This document shows positions 16,445 through 24,251 of a DNA stretch of 26,862 nt, one piece after another. The notes under the pieces were generated by a model. The model was not told the DNA's origin, ran no database searches, and worked only from the letters and a program-made list of their open reading frames with translations. Source of the DNA: JBCBSS01 sp039819065 (lineage in GTDB: Bacteria > Bacteroidota > Bacteroidia > Cytophagales > Cyclobacteriaceae). The first letter of the stretch is position 1. Each line of letters opens with the position of its first letter. A program made the position numbers and the translations under genes. The DNA is taken from positions 1 to 26,862 of the forward strand of contig JBCBSS010000109.1 of assembly GCA_039819065.1 (NCBI GenBank), written 5' to 3'.

Positions 16445-17626
16445 TCAGCTATGCTTCCGACGCTTCAACTCTTTAGATAATAGCATGAGCTCTCGCCCGC
16501 TTTGTCCTGCCACGGAAGTATTCTCTTTCGCACGGCGAAATAAATAGGGCATCACTGACAGCACCGGTCCATAAGGGACGTACTTGGCTACATTATACCC
16601 TCCTTTGGCAAGGTTAAAAGAGATATTGTCGCTCATGCCATAAAGCTGCGCAAACCATACCCTGGGGTCATTGGGTGTCATGCTGTGCTTATCCATCAAA
16701 AGCGTGAGGTAGTGGTTACTGTATTCATTGTGCGAGCCACACATCATGTGAACGCGTTGTTTGTTGTTGATGCAAAATTCCAATCCTTTGTTGAAAGCAT
16801 CGTCGGTAGAGGATTTATCAGGATGGATTGGGTTGGGATAACCTCTATCTTCCGCTCTACCCCTCTCCTTTTCCATATATGCTCCTCGTACCAACTTAGC
16901 ACCCAGGTAGTAGTTATTCATGGCTGCATAATGGAAAGCGCTTTTGAGGTTATCGAACATATCAGCTCTGTACATCTGATAGGTATTATAGACGATGGCC
17001 TTATTCTGATTGTATTTCTCCATCATCTCGTAAGCCAACATATCGATAGTGCCCTGCATCCAGGTTTCTTCTGCATCTACCAGAATGGCTACATCATGAT
17101 CATGTGCTGCTTTGCAAAGCCTGTCTATTCTTTCTCGAACACGCTGAAATGCGCTTGTTTCCTCTTCGGTCAACCCCTCTTTCATCTGTACTTTTTCGAG
17201 TAGCTCTGAAGATGCTAATCCGGTCGCTTTGAACACACAAAAGGGCATGTTATCAGAGCTTCCGGCTTTTTCAATCGTTCTAAGGGTTTCTTCGACAGTT
17301 CTGTCAAAACCTGCCTCATTCTTCTCTCCTTCTACTGAGTAATCCAACACCGTACCTATATTGAATTCGGCCAATTGATCAACACTTGGCTGGCTATCGT
17401 TAATCGTTTCGCCTCCACAAAAGTGTTCAAAAACAGTCCTTTTAATGATCCACCCAATAGGCAGCCTCAACTTCAAAGCAATTTTCACCATGCCTATAGA
17501 GAGCTTTGAAATCAGTGGTTTGTCAATGACGGCGAAAAGAAAGTGAGCTTTCCTAAGCGCTTGGTTTGATTTTGCAGAAAATGCTATTGAAGTGTCTTCA
17601 AAAGATACTTTCGTACTTAATTCCAT
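16445..17626 (-). CDS. Proline dehydrogenase
   Basis: Counting from the ATG at 17626, a 393-residue stand-alone proline dehydrogenase. It oxidises proline to pyrroline-5-carboxylate with FAD and passes electrons to the membrane quinone pool. Family marks are the TIM-barrel strands ILVDAEETWMQ, GAKLVRGAYMEKER, the GYPNPIHPDKSSTDDAFN loop, and the C-terminal YVPYGPVLSVMPYLFRRAKENTS helix that binds substrate. Another ATG lies nine bases upstream (17635) and a TTG at 17668; the -7 box at 17646-17653 makes the TTG start unlikely, and 17626 leaves a usable leader. The pyrroline-5-carboxylate dehydrogenase is not in the window. Confidence 0.9.
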   Translation of the reverse strand: MELSTKVSFEDTSIAFSAKSNQALRKAHFLFAVIDKPLISKLSIGMVKIALKLRLPIGWIIKRTVFEHFCGGETINDSQPSVDQLAEFNIGTVLDYSVEGEKNEAGFDRTVEETLRTIEKAGSSDNMPFCVFKATGLASSELLEKVQMKEGLTEEETSAFQRVRERIDRLCKAAHDHDVAILVDAEETWMQGTIDMLAYEMMEKYNQNKAIVYNTYQMYRADMFDNLKSAFHYAAMNNYYLGAKLVRGAYMEKERGRAEDRGYPNPIHPDKSSTDDAFNKGLEFCINNKQRVHMMCGSHNEYSNHYLTLLMDKHSMTPNDPRVWFAQLYGMSDNISFNLAKGGYNVAKYVPYGPVLSVMPYLFRRAKENTSVAGQSGRELMLLSKELKRRKHS

Positions 17627-17645
17627 TGTAATCATAGCGAAATGC

Positions 17646-17653
17646 CAAAGATA
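17646..17653 (-). promoter_or_regulatory. Candidate -7 box for proline dehydrogenase
   Basis: Reads TATCTTTG on the minus strand, an exact TAnnTTTG. The expected start near 17640 leaves about 14 bases before the ATG at 17626. No TTG lies at the -33 distance. On the plus strand, TATCTTTA at 17694-17701 is a similar one-mismatch candidate for the divergent pheA. Confidence 0.35.
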
Positions 17654-17728
17654 TAAACAAAAATGCAACCGGTAGATTTGGGGCTTTTTTAAATATCTTT
17701 AGTCAATTGATATGAACTAACAACAGCT

Positions 17729-18811
17729 ATGGAGGCTCATTTGCTCGAGGAACTAAGAGAAAAAATAGACTACATTGATGATCAGGTACTGGCACTGCTC
17801 AACGATAGAATGCGGTTTGTAAAAGAAATAGGTCGACTAAAGCAGTCTTCTAACGCAGTCATTTATCGCCCTGAAAGGGAAAAGGCTATTCTAGACAGGC
17901 TATCAGGAACAAATGCAGGCCTATTAAACAGAGAGGCCATTGAAGCCATATTTTTGGAGGTATTCGCCGTAAGTAGAAATATAGAATTACCGGAAAAAGT
18001 GGCTTTTTTAGGACCTGAAGGAAGTTTTACACATCAGGCTGCTGAAGTCAGGTTCGGCGCTATGAGTGAATATGTCGGTTTAAGAAGCATAAGGTCGGTG
18101 TTTGAATCTGTCGAAACAGGAAGGACCAGATTCGGTGTCATCCCGTTGGAAAACAACCAAGAAGGGGTAGTGAACGAGACCATAGAAATGTTAAGGGAAA
18201 GCAACATCAAAATTGTCGCAGAAATACCATTGGCGATCCACTTTGCTTTTGGTACAAACTGTGAAAACATTGGCGACGTGAAGCGTATCTATTCAAAAGA
18301 TATTGCTTTTAAGCAGTGCAAAAACTTCCTTAACGACTTTTTCAGTGACAGGGGTATCGAGCAAATAGCGGTAGAATCAACCTCAAAGGCGGCCAAGCTA
18401 GCATCAGAGGAGGAAGGCAGTGCTGCTATATGTTCACACATAGCTACTAAGCCTTATAACCTACCTATACTCTACGAGAACATAGAGGATTCAGAAGATA
18501 ACCACACACGCTTCCTGATTATAAGTAAAGATTTTGTCAACCAGCCCAGCGGGCAAGACAAAACAAGCATTGTTGCCATGCTTTCACACGATGGAGAACC
18601 CGGTAGTTTGGTGGACTTCCTGAAAACATTTCACGAAAAGAAGATTAATCTCAATAAAATAGAAAGTCATCCGGCCAAACATGGTAAAGGGTTTCAGTAT
18701 TGGTTCTTTATAGAGTTTGATGGCCATTATGAAGACCATCTGGTCAAGGAAATAATGGAGGCCAACGCACATCGCATCAAGTGGTTAGGTAGTTATGTCA
18801 AGCTATGCTAA
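17729..18811 (+). CDS. pheA: Bifunctional chorismate mutase / prephenate dehydratase
   Basis: A 360-residue P-protein. An AroQ chorismate mutase domain (1-85, with LREKIDYIDDQVLALLNDR) comes first, then prephenate dehydratase (about 90-270, FLGPEGSFTHQAA, ENNQEG and the catalytic NHTRF at 258-262). An ACT domain (about 278-355) follows, with IESHP where phenylalanine-binding members have ESRP. It converts chorismate to phenylpyruvate and is probably inhibited by phenylalanine through the ACT domain. It is first in a plus-strand aromatic run; the DAHP synthase gene begins 50 bases downstream. The usual aminotransferase and prephenate dehydrogenase genes are not between them. Confidence 0.94.
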   Translation: MEAHLLEELREKIDYIDDQVLALLNDRMRFVKEIGRLKQSSNAVIYRPEREKAILDRLSGTNAGLLNREAIEAIFLEVFAVSRNIELPEKVAFLGPEGSFTHQAAEVRFGAMSEYVGLRSIRSVFESVETGRTRFGVIPLENNQEGVVNETIEMLRESNIKIVAEIPLAIHFAFGTNCENIGDVKRIYSKDIAFKQCKNFLNDFFSDRGIEQIAVESTSKAAKLASEEEGSAAICSHIATKPYNLPILYENIEDSEDNHTRFLIISKDFVNQPSGQDKTSIVAMLSHDGEPGSLVDFLKTFHEKKINLNKIESHPAKHGKGFQYWFFIEFDGHYEDHLVKEIMEANAHRIKWLGSYVKLC

Positions 18812-18861
18812 CCAAGCCACAGGTTTTTCGAACTTTTAGGACTTTCAGGTTTTAAATATAT

Positions 18862-19962
18862 ATGACGATAGAATCGCTATTTGATAACATCTTTTCCGAG
18901 CAAGACCCATCCAAACCGATTCTAATTGCAGGGCCATGTAGCGCTGAATCAGAAGAACAACTCTTTAATACAGCACAGCAACTCAAGACGATTGGCGTCA
19001 ATACATTTAGAGCAGGTATTTGGAAACCAAGAACGCGGCCTAATAATTTTGAAGGCGTAGGTGAAATAGGCTTGGAGTGGATGTCTTCGGTTAAAAAGAA
19101 TTTGGGTCTGAAAACGGCAGTTGAAGTAGCCAATGGAGAGCATGTAGAGAAAGCGCTCAAATGGAATATGGACATACTGTGGATAGGTGCCCGATCATCT
19201 GTTAATCCATTCACCGTTCAGGAAATAGCGGATGCCCTCAAAGGTGCTAATAAACCCGTCTTGATAAAAAATCCAATCAATCCTGAATTGGGATTATGGA
19301 TAGGAGCCATCGAAAGAGTAGCAAACGCCGGCATTGAGCAGATAGCCGCTATACACAGGGGTTTCTCAACTATACAATCTGACAAATACAGAAATGCCCC
19401 CATGTGGCAAATTCCTCTAGAACTAAAAAGTACTTTACCGGATATCCCCATTTTATGCGATCCGAGCCATATTGCCGGGCATAGAGACTATATTTTCGAA
19501 GTATGTCAAAAAGCCATGGATCTCAGTTACAATGGTATCATGGTAGAAAGTCACGTTGCTCCTGACAAAGCACTAAGCGACGCACTACAGCAGGTAACTC
19601 CCAAACGGCTTGATGAAATAATCAAGTCATTAATACTTCGTAGAGGCTCATCTGACAATGCCTTATTTAATAGCCAATTAGAGATGTTAAGAGCCAAAAT
19701 CGATACACTTGATCAACAAATTATCGATATATTGGCTCAGCGCATGAAAATGGTGGAAGAAATAGGGGATTTTAAAAAAGAGAATGCCGTTACGGTATTT
19801 CAGTTAGAAAGGTGGAAAGAGATTATTAAAACACGTCCGCACTGGGCTATACTTCAAAATATGGATGGTGAATTTGTCAAGGAAGTCTACCAGTTAATAC
19901 ACCAAGAATCGATTAAATTGCAGACAGAAATGCTCAATAAATCGACCGACTTACCTGACTAA
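18862..19962 (+). CDS. Bifunctional DAHP synthase / chorismate mutase
   Basis: A 366-residue fusion. Residues 1-250 are a type I-beta DAHP synthase (KDO8P-synthase-like), with GPCSAES (24-30), AGIWKPRTRP (51-60), the LIKNP strand (134-138) and DPSHIAGH (200-207) at the metal and substrate site. Residues about 270-355 are an AroQ chorismate mutase (LRAKIDTLDQQIIDILAQRMK). The enzyme joins phosphoenolpyruvate and erythrose-4-phosphate to open the shikimate pathway. In such fusions the mutase domain also passes prephenate or chorismate feedback to the synthase. aroB follows after three bases, so translation is probably linked. Confidence 0.93.
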   Translation: MTIESLFDNIFSEQDPSKPILIAGPCSAESEEQLFNTAQQLKTIGVNTFRAGIWKPRTRPNNFEGVGEIGLEWMSSVKKNLGLKTAVEVANGEHVEKALKWNMDILWIGARSSVNPFTVQEIADALKGANKPVLIKNPINPELGLWIGAIERVANAGIEQIAAIHRGFSTIQSDKYRNAPMWQIPLELKSTLPDIPILCDPSHIAGHRDYIFEVCQKAMDLSYNGIMVESHVAPDKALSDALQQVTPKRLDEIIKSLILRRGSSDNALFNSQLEMLRAKIDTLDQQIIDILAQRMKMVEEIGDFKKENAVTVFQLERWKEIIKTRPHWAILQNMDGEFVKEVYQLIHQESIKLQTEMLNKSTDLPD

Positions 19963-19965
19963 ACA

Positions 19966-21024
19966 ATGTACCCCGATTATATTAAGTTTCCAGATGATAT
20001 CTGTCTTCACCTTAACCGTCTGTTCAAAACAGAGGCTTATACCAAAATAGGCGTTCTGGTAGACGAGCATACGAAAGCGCACTGTCTGCCTCACATAGCA
20101 CCAGCTTTACCTTCTGACTTTATCCTATTTGAAATTAAGAGCGGAGAGCAGAACAAAAACCTAATTACGTGCGAAAAGATCTGGTCAGAAATGACCTCTT
20201 CAGGTTTCGACAGGAGCTCGTTACTGATCAACTTAGGTGGTGGTGTAATTGGTGATATGGGTGGTTTTTGTGCCGCTACTTTCAAAAGAGGCATCAATTT
20301 CATTAACATCCCGACTACCCTTTTAGCGCAGGTCGACGCCAGTATCGGCGGCAAGTTAGGCATTGATTTTGGGCATTATAAAAACCATATCGGTCTTTTT
20401 CAAGACCCATACCAAGTAATTATCTATCCTGAGTTTTTGGATACTCTTCCAAGAACTGAATTAAGAAGCGGGTTCGCAGAAGTGATCAAACACGGTTTAA
20501 TAGCTGATCAAAACTATTGGGCTTCGATTTCCGGTCTATCTTTTGACGCTCAACCTTGGGAGGAACATATCAAACACTCCATTGGTGTTAAAGGAAAGGT
20601 GGTAGAAAACGACCCTACGGAAAAAGGGCTAAGGAAAATTCTCAATTTCGGTCATACCATCGGTCATGCTGTAGAAGGCTATTATCTGAACGATGACAAT
20701 CAAAAACTGCTACATGGGGATGCTGTTGCTATTGGAATGATCTGCGAGGCATACCTTTCTCAGGAAAGGTGTGGGCTTTCTCAAGAGGCGTTTGGTAAGA
20801 TAAGTAGCTTCATCCTTGACATTTACGAGCACCTAGACATAAAACAAGATCAAATCAACGATATTGTGAAATTGTTAGGCCAAGACAAGAAAAATAAAGG
20901 AAATAAGATTCTATGTTCCTTACTGGAAACAGAAGGAAAAGCAGTCTTTGATGTGGTTATATCAGTCGAAGATGCAAAAAAAGCACTCTCTTATTACTCG
21001 CACTTAAGTGTAAAAAACCTCTGA
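19966..21024 (+). CDS. aroB: 3-dehydroquinate synthase
   Basis: A 352-residue AroB, which turns DAHP into 3-dehydroquinate using NAD and a divalent metal. Visible marks are NLGGGVIGDMGGF (89-101, NAD binding), the IPTTLLAQVDASIGGKLGID run, AEVIKHGLI with metal ligand Glu172, and the histidines of FGHTIGHAVE (230 and 234) and LLHGDAV (250). It follows DAHP synthase by three bases. Its last 21 bases overlap the 3' end of a small gene on the other strand. aroA comes next on the plus strand after a gap with its own promoter candidate. Confidence 0.95.
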   Translation: MYPDYIKFPDDICLHLNRLFKTEAYTKIGVLVDEHTKAHCLPHIAPALPSDFILFEIKSGEQNKNLITCEKIWSEMTSSGFDRSSLLINLGGGVIGDMGGFCAATFKRGINFINIPTTLLAQVDASIGGKLGIDFGHYKNHIGLFQDPYQVIIYPEFLDTLPRTELRSGFAEVIKHGLIADQNYWASISGLSFDAQPWEEHIKHSIGVKGKVVENDPTEKGLRKILNFGHTIGHAVEGYYLNDDNQKLLHGDAVAIGMICEAYLSQERCGLSQEAFGKISSFILDIYEHLDIKQDQINDIVKLLGQDKKNKGNKILCSLLETEGKAVFDVVISVEDAKKALSYYSHLSVKNL

Positions 21025-21195
21025 GTTGTCGTAAGTTTCTTTTTGACCTTTGTCAGCATTACCTCCCTTTAGAGACTTAATGCTTCTTGAGATAAGAGAT
21101 TGACCATTTCTGCCAGACTTCATTGAGACTGCAGCTGTAATTGCCGCTCCTGCAGCAACACCGAGAACTACCGCTATAGTTTTACCTAGTTTCAT
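21004..21195 (-). CDS. Small membrane protein, YtxH-like
   Basis: A 63-residue protein with one hydrophobic, glycine- and alanine-rich segment (about residues 5-24, KTIAVVLGVAAGAAITAAVS), followed by a basic region and a polar C-terminus. The layout resembles short YtxH-domain proteins, but similarity is too thin to be sure. It starts at an ATG and has a candidate -7 box upstream. Its 3' end overlaps aroB by 21 bases in antisense. The clear membrane segment and separate leader make it more credible than a chance frame. Function unknown. Confidence 0.6.
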   Translation of the reverse strand: MKLGKTIAVVLGVAAGAAITAAVSMKSGRNGQSLISRSIKSLKGGNADKGQKETYDNSEVFYT

Positions 21196-21271
21196 CTATT
21201 ATTAATTAACGCTTCAAAGTGGCATTTAGTTGGAGGAATCAACCACTTAAAGAAATTTTTTATTCTAATTT

Positions 21272-21279
21272 CAAAGTTA
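21272..21279 (-). promoter_or_regulatory. Candidate -7 box for the small YtxH-like gene
   Basis: Reads TAACTTTG on the minus strand, an exact TAnnTTTG, 76 bases before the ATG at 21195. TTTG lies upstream but only 13 bases away, short of the usual 19-21. Confidence 0.3.
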
Positions 21280-21326
21280 AATAAATTTTTCACAAAAAGA
21301 ATTCAGTAGACATCATTATGATTTTC

Positions 21327-21334
21327 TAGCTTTG
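21327..21334 (+). promoter_or_regulatory. Candidate -7 box for aroA
   Basis: TAGCTTTG is an exact TAnnTTTG, 59 bases before the aroA start. It suggests aroA can be transcribed apart from aroB, fitting the antisense gene between them. No good -33 element is seen. Confidence 0.4.
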
Positions 21335-21393
21335 CTTTTACAAAATCCGACGTCTAAAATTCTTGTCAGTACTCTTTAATGTCATTATAGTCC

Positions 21394-22629
21394 GTGAGTA
21401 AACTCCACATACCAAAGGTTTCACAAATTCGAACTACTGCTATTCAATTGCCGAGTTCGAAAAGTATCAGCAACCGCGCTTTGATCATTAATGCTCTAGC
21501 AGGAGGTCAATCAAACATTGATAACCTCTCTGAAGCAAGGGATACAAAGACCATGCTAAAGTTGTTGAACAGCCAGGAAACAGAATTAGACGTGCTAGAT
21601 GCTGGTACGACCATGCGTTTCCTTACTGCCTACTTAACGTCCACTAACCAGCAAAAAGTACTTACAGGCACACCTAGAATGCAGGAACGTCCCATAAAAA
21701 TTCTTGTGGACGCATTGAAACAAATAGGCGGTGAGATCTCATATATAAAAAATGAGGGTTATCCCCCAATGAGGATAGATGGTCTTCCGACACAAAAAAG
21801 CAGTCAAATCAAAATCAGTGGTGATGTAAGCAGTCAATATATATCCGCTTTGCTGATGATCGCCCCAACGCTGCCCGAAGGGTTAACCCTTGAAATCACT
21901 GGTAAAATTGGTAGCCGCCCTTACATAGAAATGACCTTAGCTATGATGAAGCACTTTGGCGTGACCTCAAGCTGGGAAGATAATAGAATCACCATTGCCC
22001 CACAATCTTATACTTCAGTTCCATTTGATGTAGAACCGGATTGGTCTGGAGCCAGCTATTGGTATAGTTGGGTAAGTCTCAGTGAATGCGATGAGTTGTT
22101 CCTGACACGCTTGAAAGACCAATCACTGCAGGGAGACCGCAGGATGGCTGATATCATGGAAAAGCTTGGTGTTCATTCTGACTTTCGAGAAGATGGTGTT
22201 TCGCTCACTAAAATAGAAAGTGCATCATCGGTGGAGATAGACTTTTCAGATTGCCCTGATCTTGCGCAGACTGTAGCTGTCATTTGTGCCGTTAAAGGCA
22301 TTAAGTGTACTATGACCGGACTGGAGAGCCTTAGAATCAAAGAAACAGACCGCATAGCTGCTCTTCAGAATGAGCTGGCAAAGATAGGTGCGCGTATTGA
22401 TGAAAAAGAGAATCTGTGGGAGTTGACACCTGCAGATGACAAGGATAGTCCTGTGGTATCACCCATTGATATACACACTTATGAAGATCATCGTATGGCC
22501 ATGGCATTTGCTCCATTGGCTACGCTAACAGATATTATTATCGATGACTCAACTGTGGTACAAAAGTCTTATCCCGGTTATTGGAGCGACTTAGAATTAG
22601 CCGGCATCAAAGTACTATCCATTGATTGA
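21394..22629 (+). CDS. aroA: 3-phosphoshikimate 1-carboxyvinyltransferase (EPSP synthase)
   Basis: A 411-residue EPSP synthase starting at GTG; an in-frame TAG six bases upstream rules out an earlier start. It moves enolpyruvyl from PEP to shikimate-3-phosphate. Marks are LPSSKSISNR (19-28, with Lys23, Ser24 and Arg28), DAGTTMRFL (69-77), QERPIKILVDAL (97-108), SSQ (146-148), CPDLAQT with the catalytic Asp289, RIKETDR (314-320) and TYEDHRMAMA (362-371). It is shorter than the 427 residues of E. coli, as usual for Bacteroidota. Phe76 sits where E. coli has Pro101. Its 3' end overlaps the convergent minus-strand gene by 15 bases. Confidence 0.93.
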   Translation: MSKLHIPKVSQIRTTAIQLPSSKSISNRALIINALAGGQSNIDNLSEARDTKTMLKLLNSQETELDVLDAGTTMRFLTAYLTSTNQQKVLTGTPRMQERPIKILVDALKQIGGEISYIKNEGYPPMRIDGLPTQKSSQIKISGDVSSQYISALLMIAPTLPEGLTLEITGKIGSRPYIEMTLAMMKHFGVTSSWEDNRITIAPQSYTSVPFDVEPDWSGASYWYSWVSLSECDELFLTRLKDQSLQGDRRMADIMEKLGVHSDFREDGVSLTKIESASSVEIDFSDCPDLAQTVAVICAVKGIKCTMTGLESLRIKETDRIAALQNELAKIGARIDEKENLWELTPADDKDSPVVSPIDIHTYEDHRMAMAFAPLATLTDIIIDDSTVVQKSYPGYWSDLELAGIKVLSID

Positions 22630-23418
22630 AAGGCTCTGTGCTAGATCATTAAAATATTTGGGTGCAGATAGCAGTCGACTGCCGTACCATGAAAATACTT
22701 CGCCGTCAACCAATTTGATCTGGGCATCCGGAAAGTATTGCTGAAACCCCTCTAAATGCTTTTCCTTAAATGGATAGGGTTCAGAGGAAAGTAGCACAAC
22801 GTCCGGACTCCATGAGAATAACTCCTCTCGCGCAATTTCCGGATACCGCGGCATATGCGCGGCTAAATTTTCAAAACCGGCATAGCTCAGCATTTCATCA
22901 ATGAAGGTATCGCATCCAACGGCCATGTACGGCTCTCGCCAGATAAAGTAAAGCGCTTTCTTCTTTTGACCAATATTCAATTCGCCAAACCGTTTTTGGA
23001 TGTCACTTACCATATCATTGGCTTTAACCGGTACATTCAAGATCGCACCTAAAGATTTCATCATGTCCAAGGCGTGGTTTATCGTTAGGATATCACTCAC
23101 CCAAACTGGATACTTTTTCTTCAGTCTGGTGATGCCCTCTAGATAGTTTTCCTCCTTATTACCAATGATTAAGTCAGGTTTCAAGCGATCTATGACATCA
23201 AAACGAAATTTTTTTGTGCCTCCAATGATGGTTTTGTCTTTCGCCTCTCCTGGATGAATACAAAATTTGGTAACACCTACAACATGATCACCAAGACCTA
23301 AATCAAAAAGATATTCTGTTTGGGAAGGAACAAGGGAAATGATCCTTTTAGGGATACTATTTAAAGTGATCGACTCTCCGAGTTGATCGATAACCTTGAT
23401 GGGAAATTTTGTTCGCAA
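22615..23418 (-). CDS. BtuF-like helical-backbone metal-chelate-binding protein without signal peptide
   Basis: A 267-residue protein of the BtuF/FecB-type periplasmic-binding fold, with IPKRIISLVPSQTEYLFDLGLGDHVVGVTKFCIHP near the N-terminus, then KPDLIIGNKEENY, a long linking helix and FSWSPDVVLLSSEPYPF in the second lobe. Members bind cobalamin or siderophores for ABC importers. This one starts directly at the domain: no signal peptide or lipobox is seen, and an in-frame stop (about 36 bases before the TTG start) excludes a missed one. It is thus predicted to be cytoplasmic. TTG at 23418 is the only usable start. No permease or ATPase is adjacent. Ligand unknown. Confidence 0.85.
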   Translation of the reverse strand: MRTKFPIKVIDQLGESITLNSIPKRIISLVPSQTEYLFDLGLGDHVVGVTKFCIHPGEAKDKTIIGGTKKFRFDVIDRLKPDLIIGNKEENYLEGITRLKKKYPVWVSDILTINHALDMMKSLGAILNVPVKANDMVSDIQKRFGELNIGQKKKALYFIWREPYMAVGCDTFIDEMLSYAGFENLAAHMPRYPEIAREELFSWSPDVVLLSSEPYPFKEKHLEGFQQYFPDAQIKLVDGEVFSWYGSRLLSAPKYFNDLAQSLSING

Positions 23419-23422
23419 TGGG

Positions 23423-23447
23423 GGTATCTTTAAGAAATCAAGATACC
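23423..23447. promoter_or_regulatory. 25-bp dyad at the BtuF-like gene start
   Basis: GGTATCTT at 23423-23430 and AAGATACC at 23440-23447 form a perfect 8-bp inverted repeat around nine bases. It lies between the candidate -7 box and the TTG start, covering the expected transcription start. It could be a repressor site or a leader hairpin that hides the start region. Confidence 0.5.
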
Positions 23448-23454
23448 AAAGTTA
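23447..23454 (-). promoter_or_regulatory. Candidate -7 box for the BtuF-like gene
   Basis: Reads TAACTTTG on the minus strand, an exact TAnnTTTG, 28 bases before the TTG start at 23418. No TTG at -33 is seen. It directly follows the terminator candidate of the yfiR-like gene, which fits a separate transcript. Confidence 0.4.
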
Positions 23455-23549
23455 GAAAAGAAAAAAGGTTTGCCCTTTGATGTCATGTAACAGAGGAATA
23501 CGAGATTCCAAAAATTCAGACTTTGATAGAGGTTTTAACAGGGCAAACC
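23455..23549 (-). terminator. Probable terminator of the yfiR-like gene
   Basis: On the minus strand GGTTTGCCCT (23549-23540) pairs perfectly with AGGGCAAACC (23476-23467), and T6CT4 follows at once. The loop is long, 63 bases, but contains its own small hairpin (GGAAT / ATTCC near 23495-23509). Stem plus T-run look like an intrinsic terminator; the long loop is unusual. Confidence 0.45.
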
Positions 23550-23626
23550 AAATATTCTCAATAAGCTTAGAGTTTTACCTTCTATCCGTAGCGTCTGATA
23601 TACTTACATGACTCAACTCTGTAATA

Positions 23627-24166
23627 CTATATGATGATGGCCATTTCAGCCAATCTTCCTGATACTTTCAATTTTGATGCTGCTACTGCTTGTTTGTTAA
23701 GCTCAAACTTTAGTTTGTTGTTAACCAACTTAAAATTGATACAGCTGCCTTTAGCTCCAAGACCATCTCTGTTGGTTACTAGTAAAGTCGATTTTCCATC
23801 AATCTTATCTTTAATGGCGGAAAAAGCTTTGCTTTTGTTAGCAGCAACATAAAGTACTTGGCAATTTCCAATCTCATCTACATTCTTGTAATTCTTAACG
23901 ATGATTTGACCCCCTGGTACTGCTTTACCACCGTACCATGTTTTCATCGTGTTGAACACTTCATCGTCTCCGATGATACCTATGACAAACTCTCCGTTAG
24001 ACGATCCTGCTGGCCACTCGATGTACTTAATAAAATTATACACCATCATTGAGTGGATTTCTTGTATAGATCTTTCGCCTAACTCTCCGTTGGCCTTTGC
24101 ACTCGCGTTTCCAAACGATAATGCAATCAAAATGACGGCCGCTACACTTGAAATTAAACTCCTCAT
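23627..24166 (-). CDS. YfiR-like (DUF4154) periplasmic protein
   Basis: A 179-residue protein with a signal peptide (residues 1-23, cut near ASA). The mature part fits DUF4154/YfiR: MMVYNFIKYIEWPAG (40-54), FVIGIIGDDEVF (60-71), the CQVLYVAANKS strand (102-112), and a C-terminal NNKLKFELNKQAVAASKLKVSGRLAEMA (149-176). Cys102 and Cys142 could form one disulfide; Pseudomonas YfiR has two. YfiR there represses the diguanylate cyclase YfiN in the periplasm. No cyclase gene is next to this one; instead the sigma-54 activator precedes it on the same strand. A sigma-54 promoter candidate lies about 45 bases upstream. Family is firm, role inferred. Confidence 0.87.
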   Translation of the reverse strand: MRSLISSVAAVILIALSFGNASAKANGELGERSIQEIHSMMVYNFIKYIEWPAGSSNGEFVIGIIGDDEVFNTMKTWYGGKAVPGGQIIVKNYKNVDEIGNCQVLYVAANKSKAFSAIKDKIDGKSTLLVTNRDGLGAKGSCINFKLVNNKLKFELNKQAVAASKLKVSGRLAEMAIII

Positions 24167-24209
24167 TACATTAAATAATTTTAAAACCTCAAATTCTGAT
24201 CACCTTTAC

Positions 24210-24224
24210 ACAAACTAGATGCCA
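24210..24224 (-). promoter_or_regulatory. Candidate sigma-54 promoter of the yfiR-like gene
   Basis: On the minus strand TGGCATCTAGTTTGT matches TGGCACG-N4-TTGC, with the GG and the G of the -12 element at the right distance. The -24 part keeps TGGCA and the -12 part keeps TTG, ending in T instead of C. The start expected near 24199 gives a leader of about 33 bases. A sigma-54 activator gene lies just upstream on the same strand. Confidence 0.55.
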
Positions 24225-24251
24225 GTTTTTGCGATCAATGAAAAAAGTCGC

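Noticed and set aside
21218..21236. Sigma-54-like TGGCATTTAGTTGG on the plus strand upstream of aroA
   Set aside because: The distance between the GG and the second element is one base short and the -12 GC is absent; an exact TAnnTTTG box nearby explains aroA better.
23480..23605. Plus-strand frame of about 40 codons between yfiR and the BtuF-like gene
   Set aside because: No hydrophobic or domain pattern, and it lies over the inverted repeat of the terminator.
23419..23626. Cobalamin riboswitch upstream of the BtuF-like gene
   Set aside because: No B12-box-like sequence (GCCACTG) is seen on the minus strand, and a terminator and promoter fill the space.
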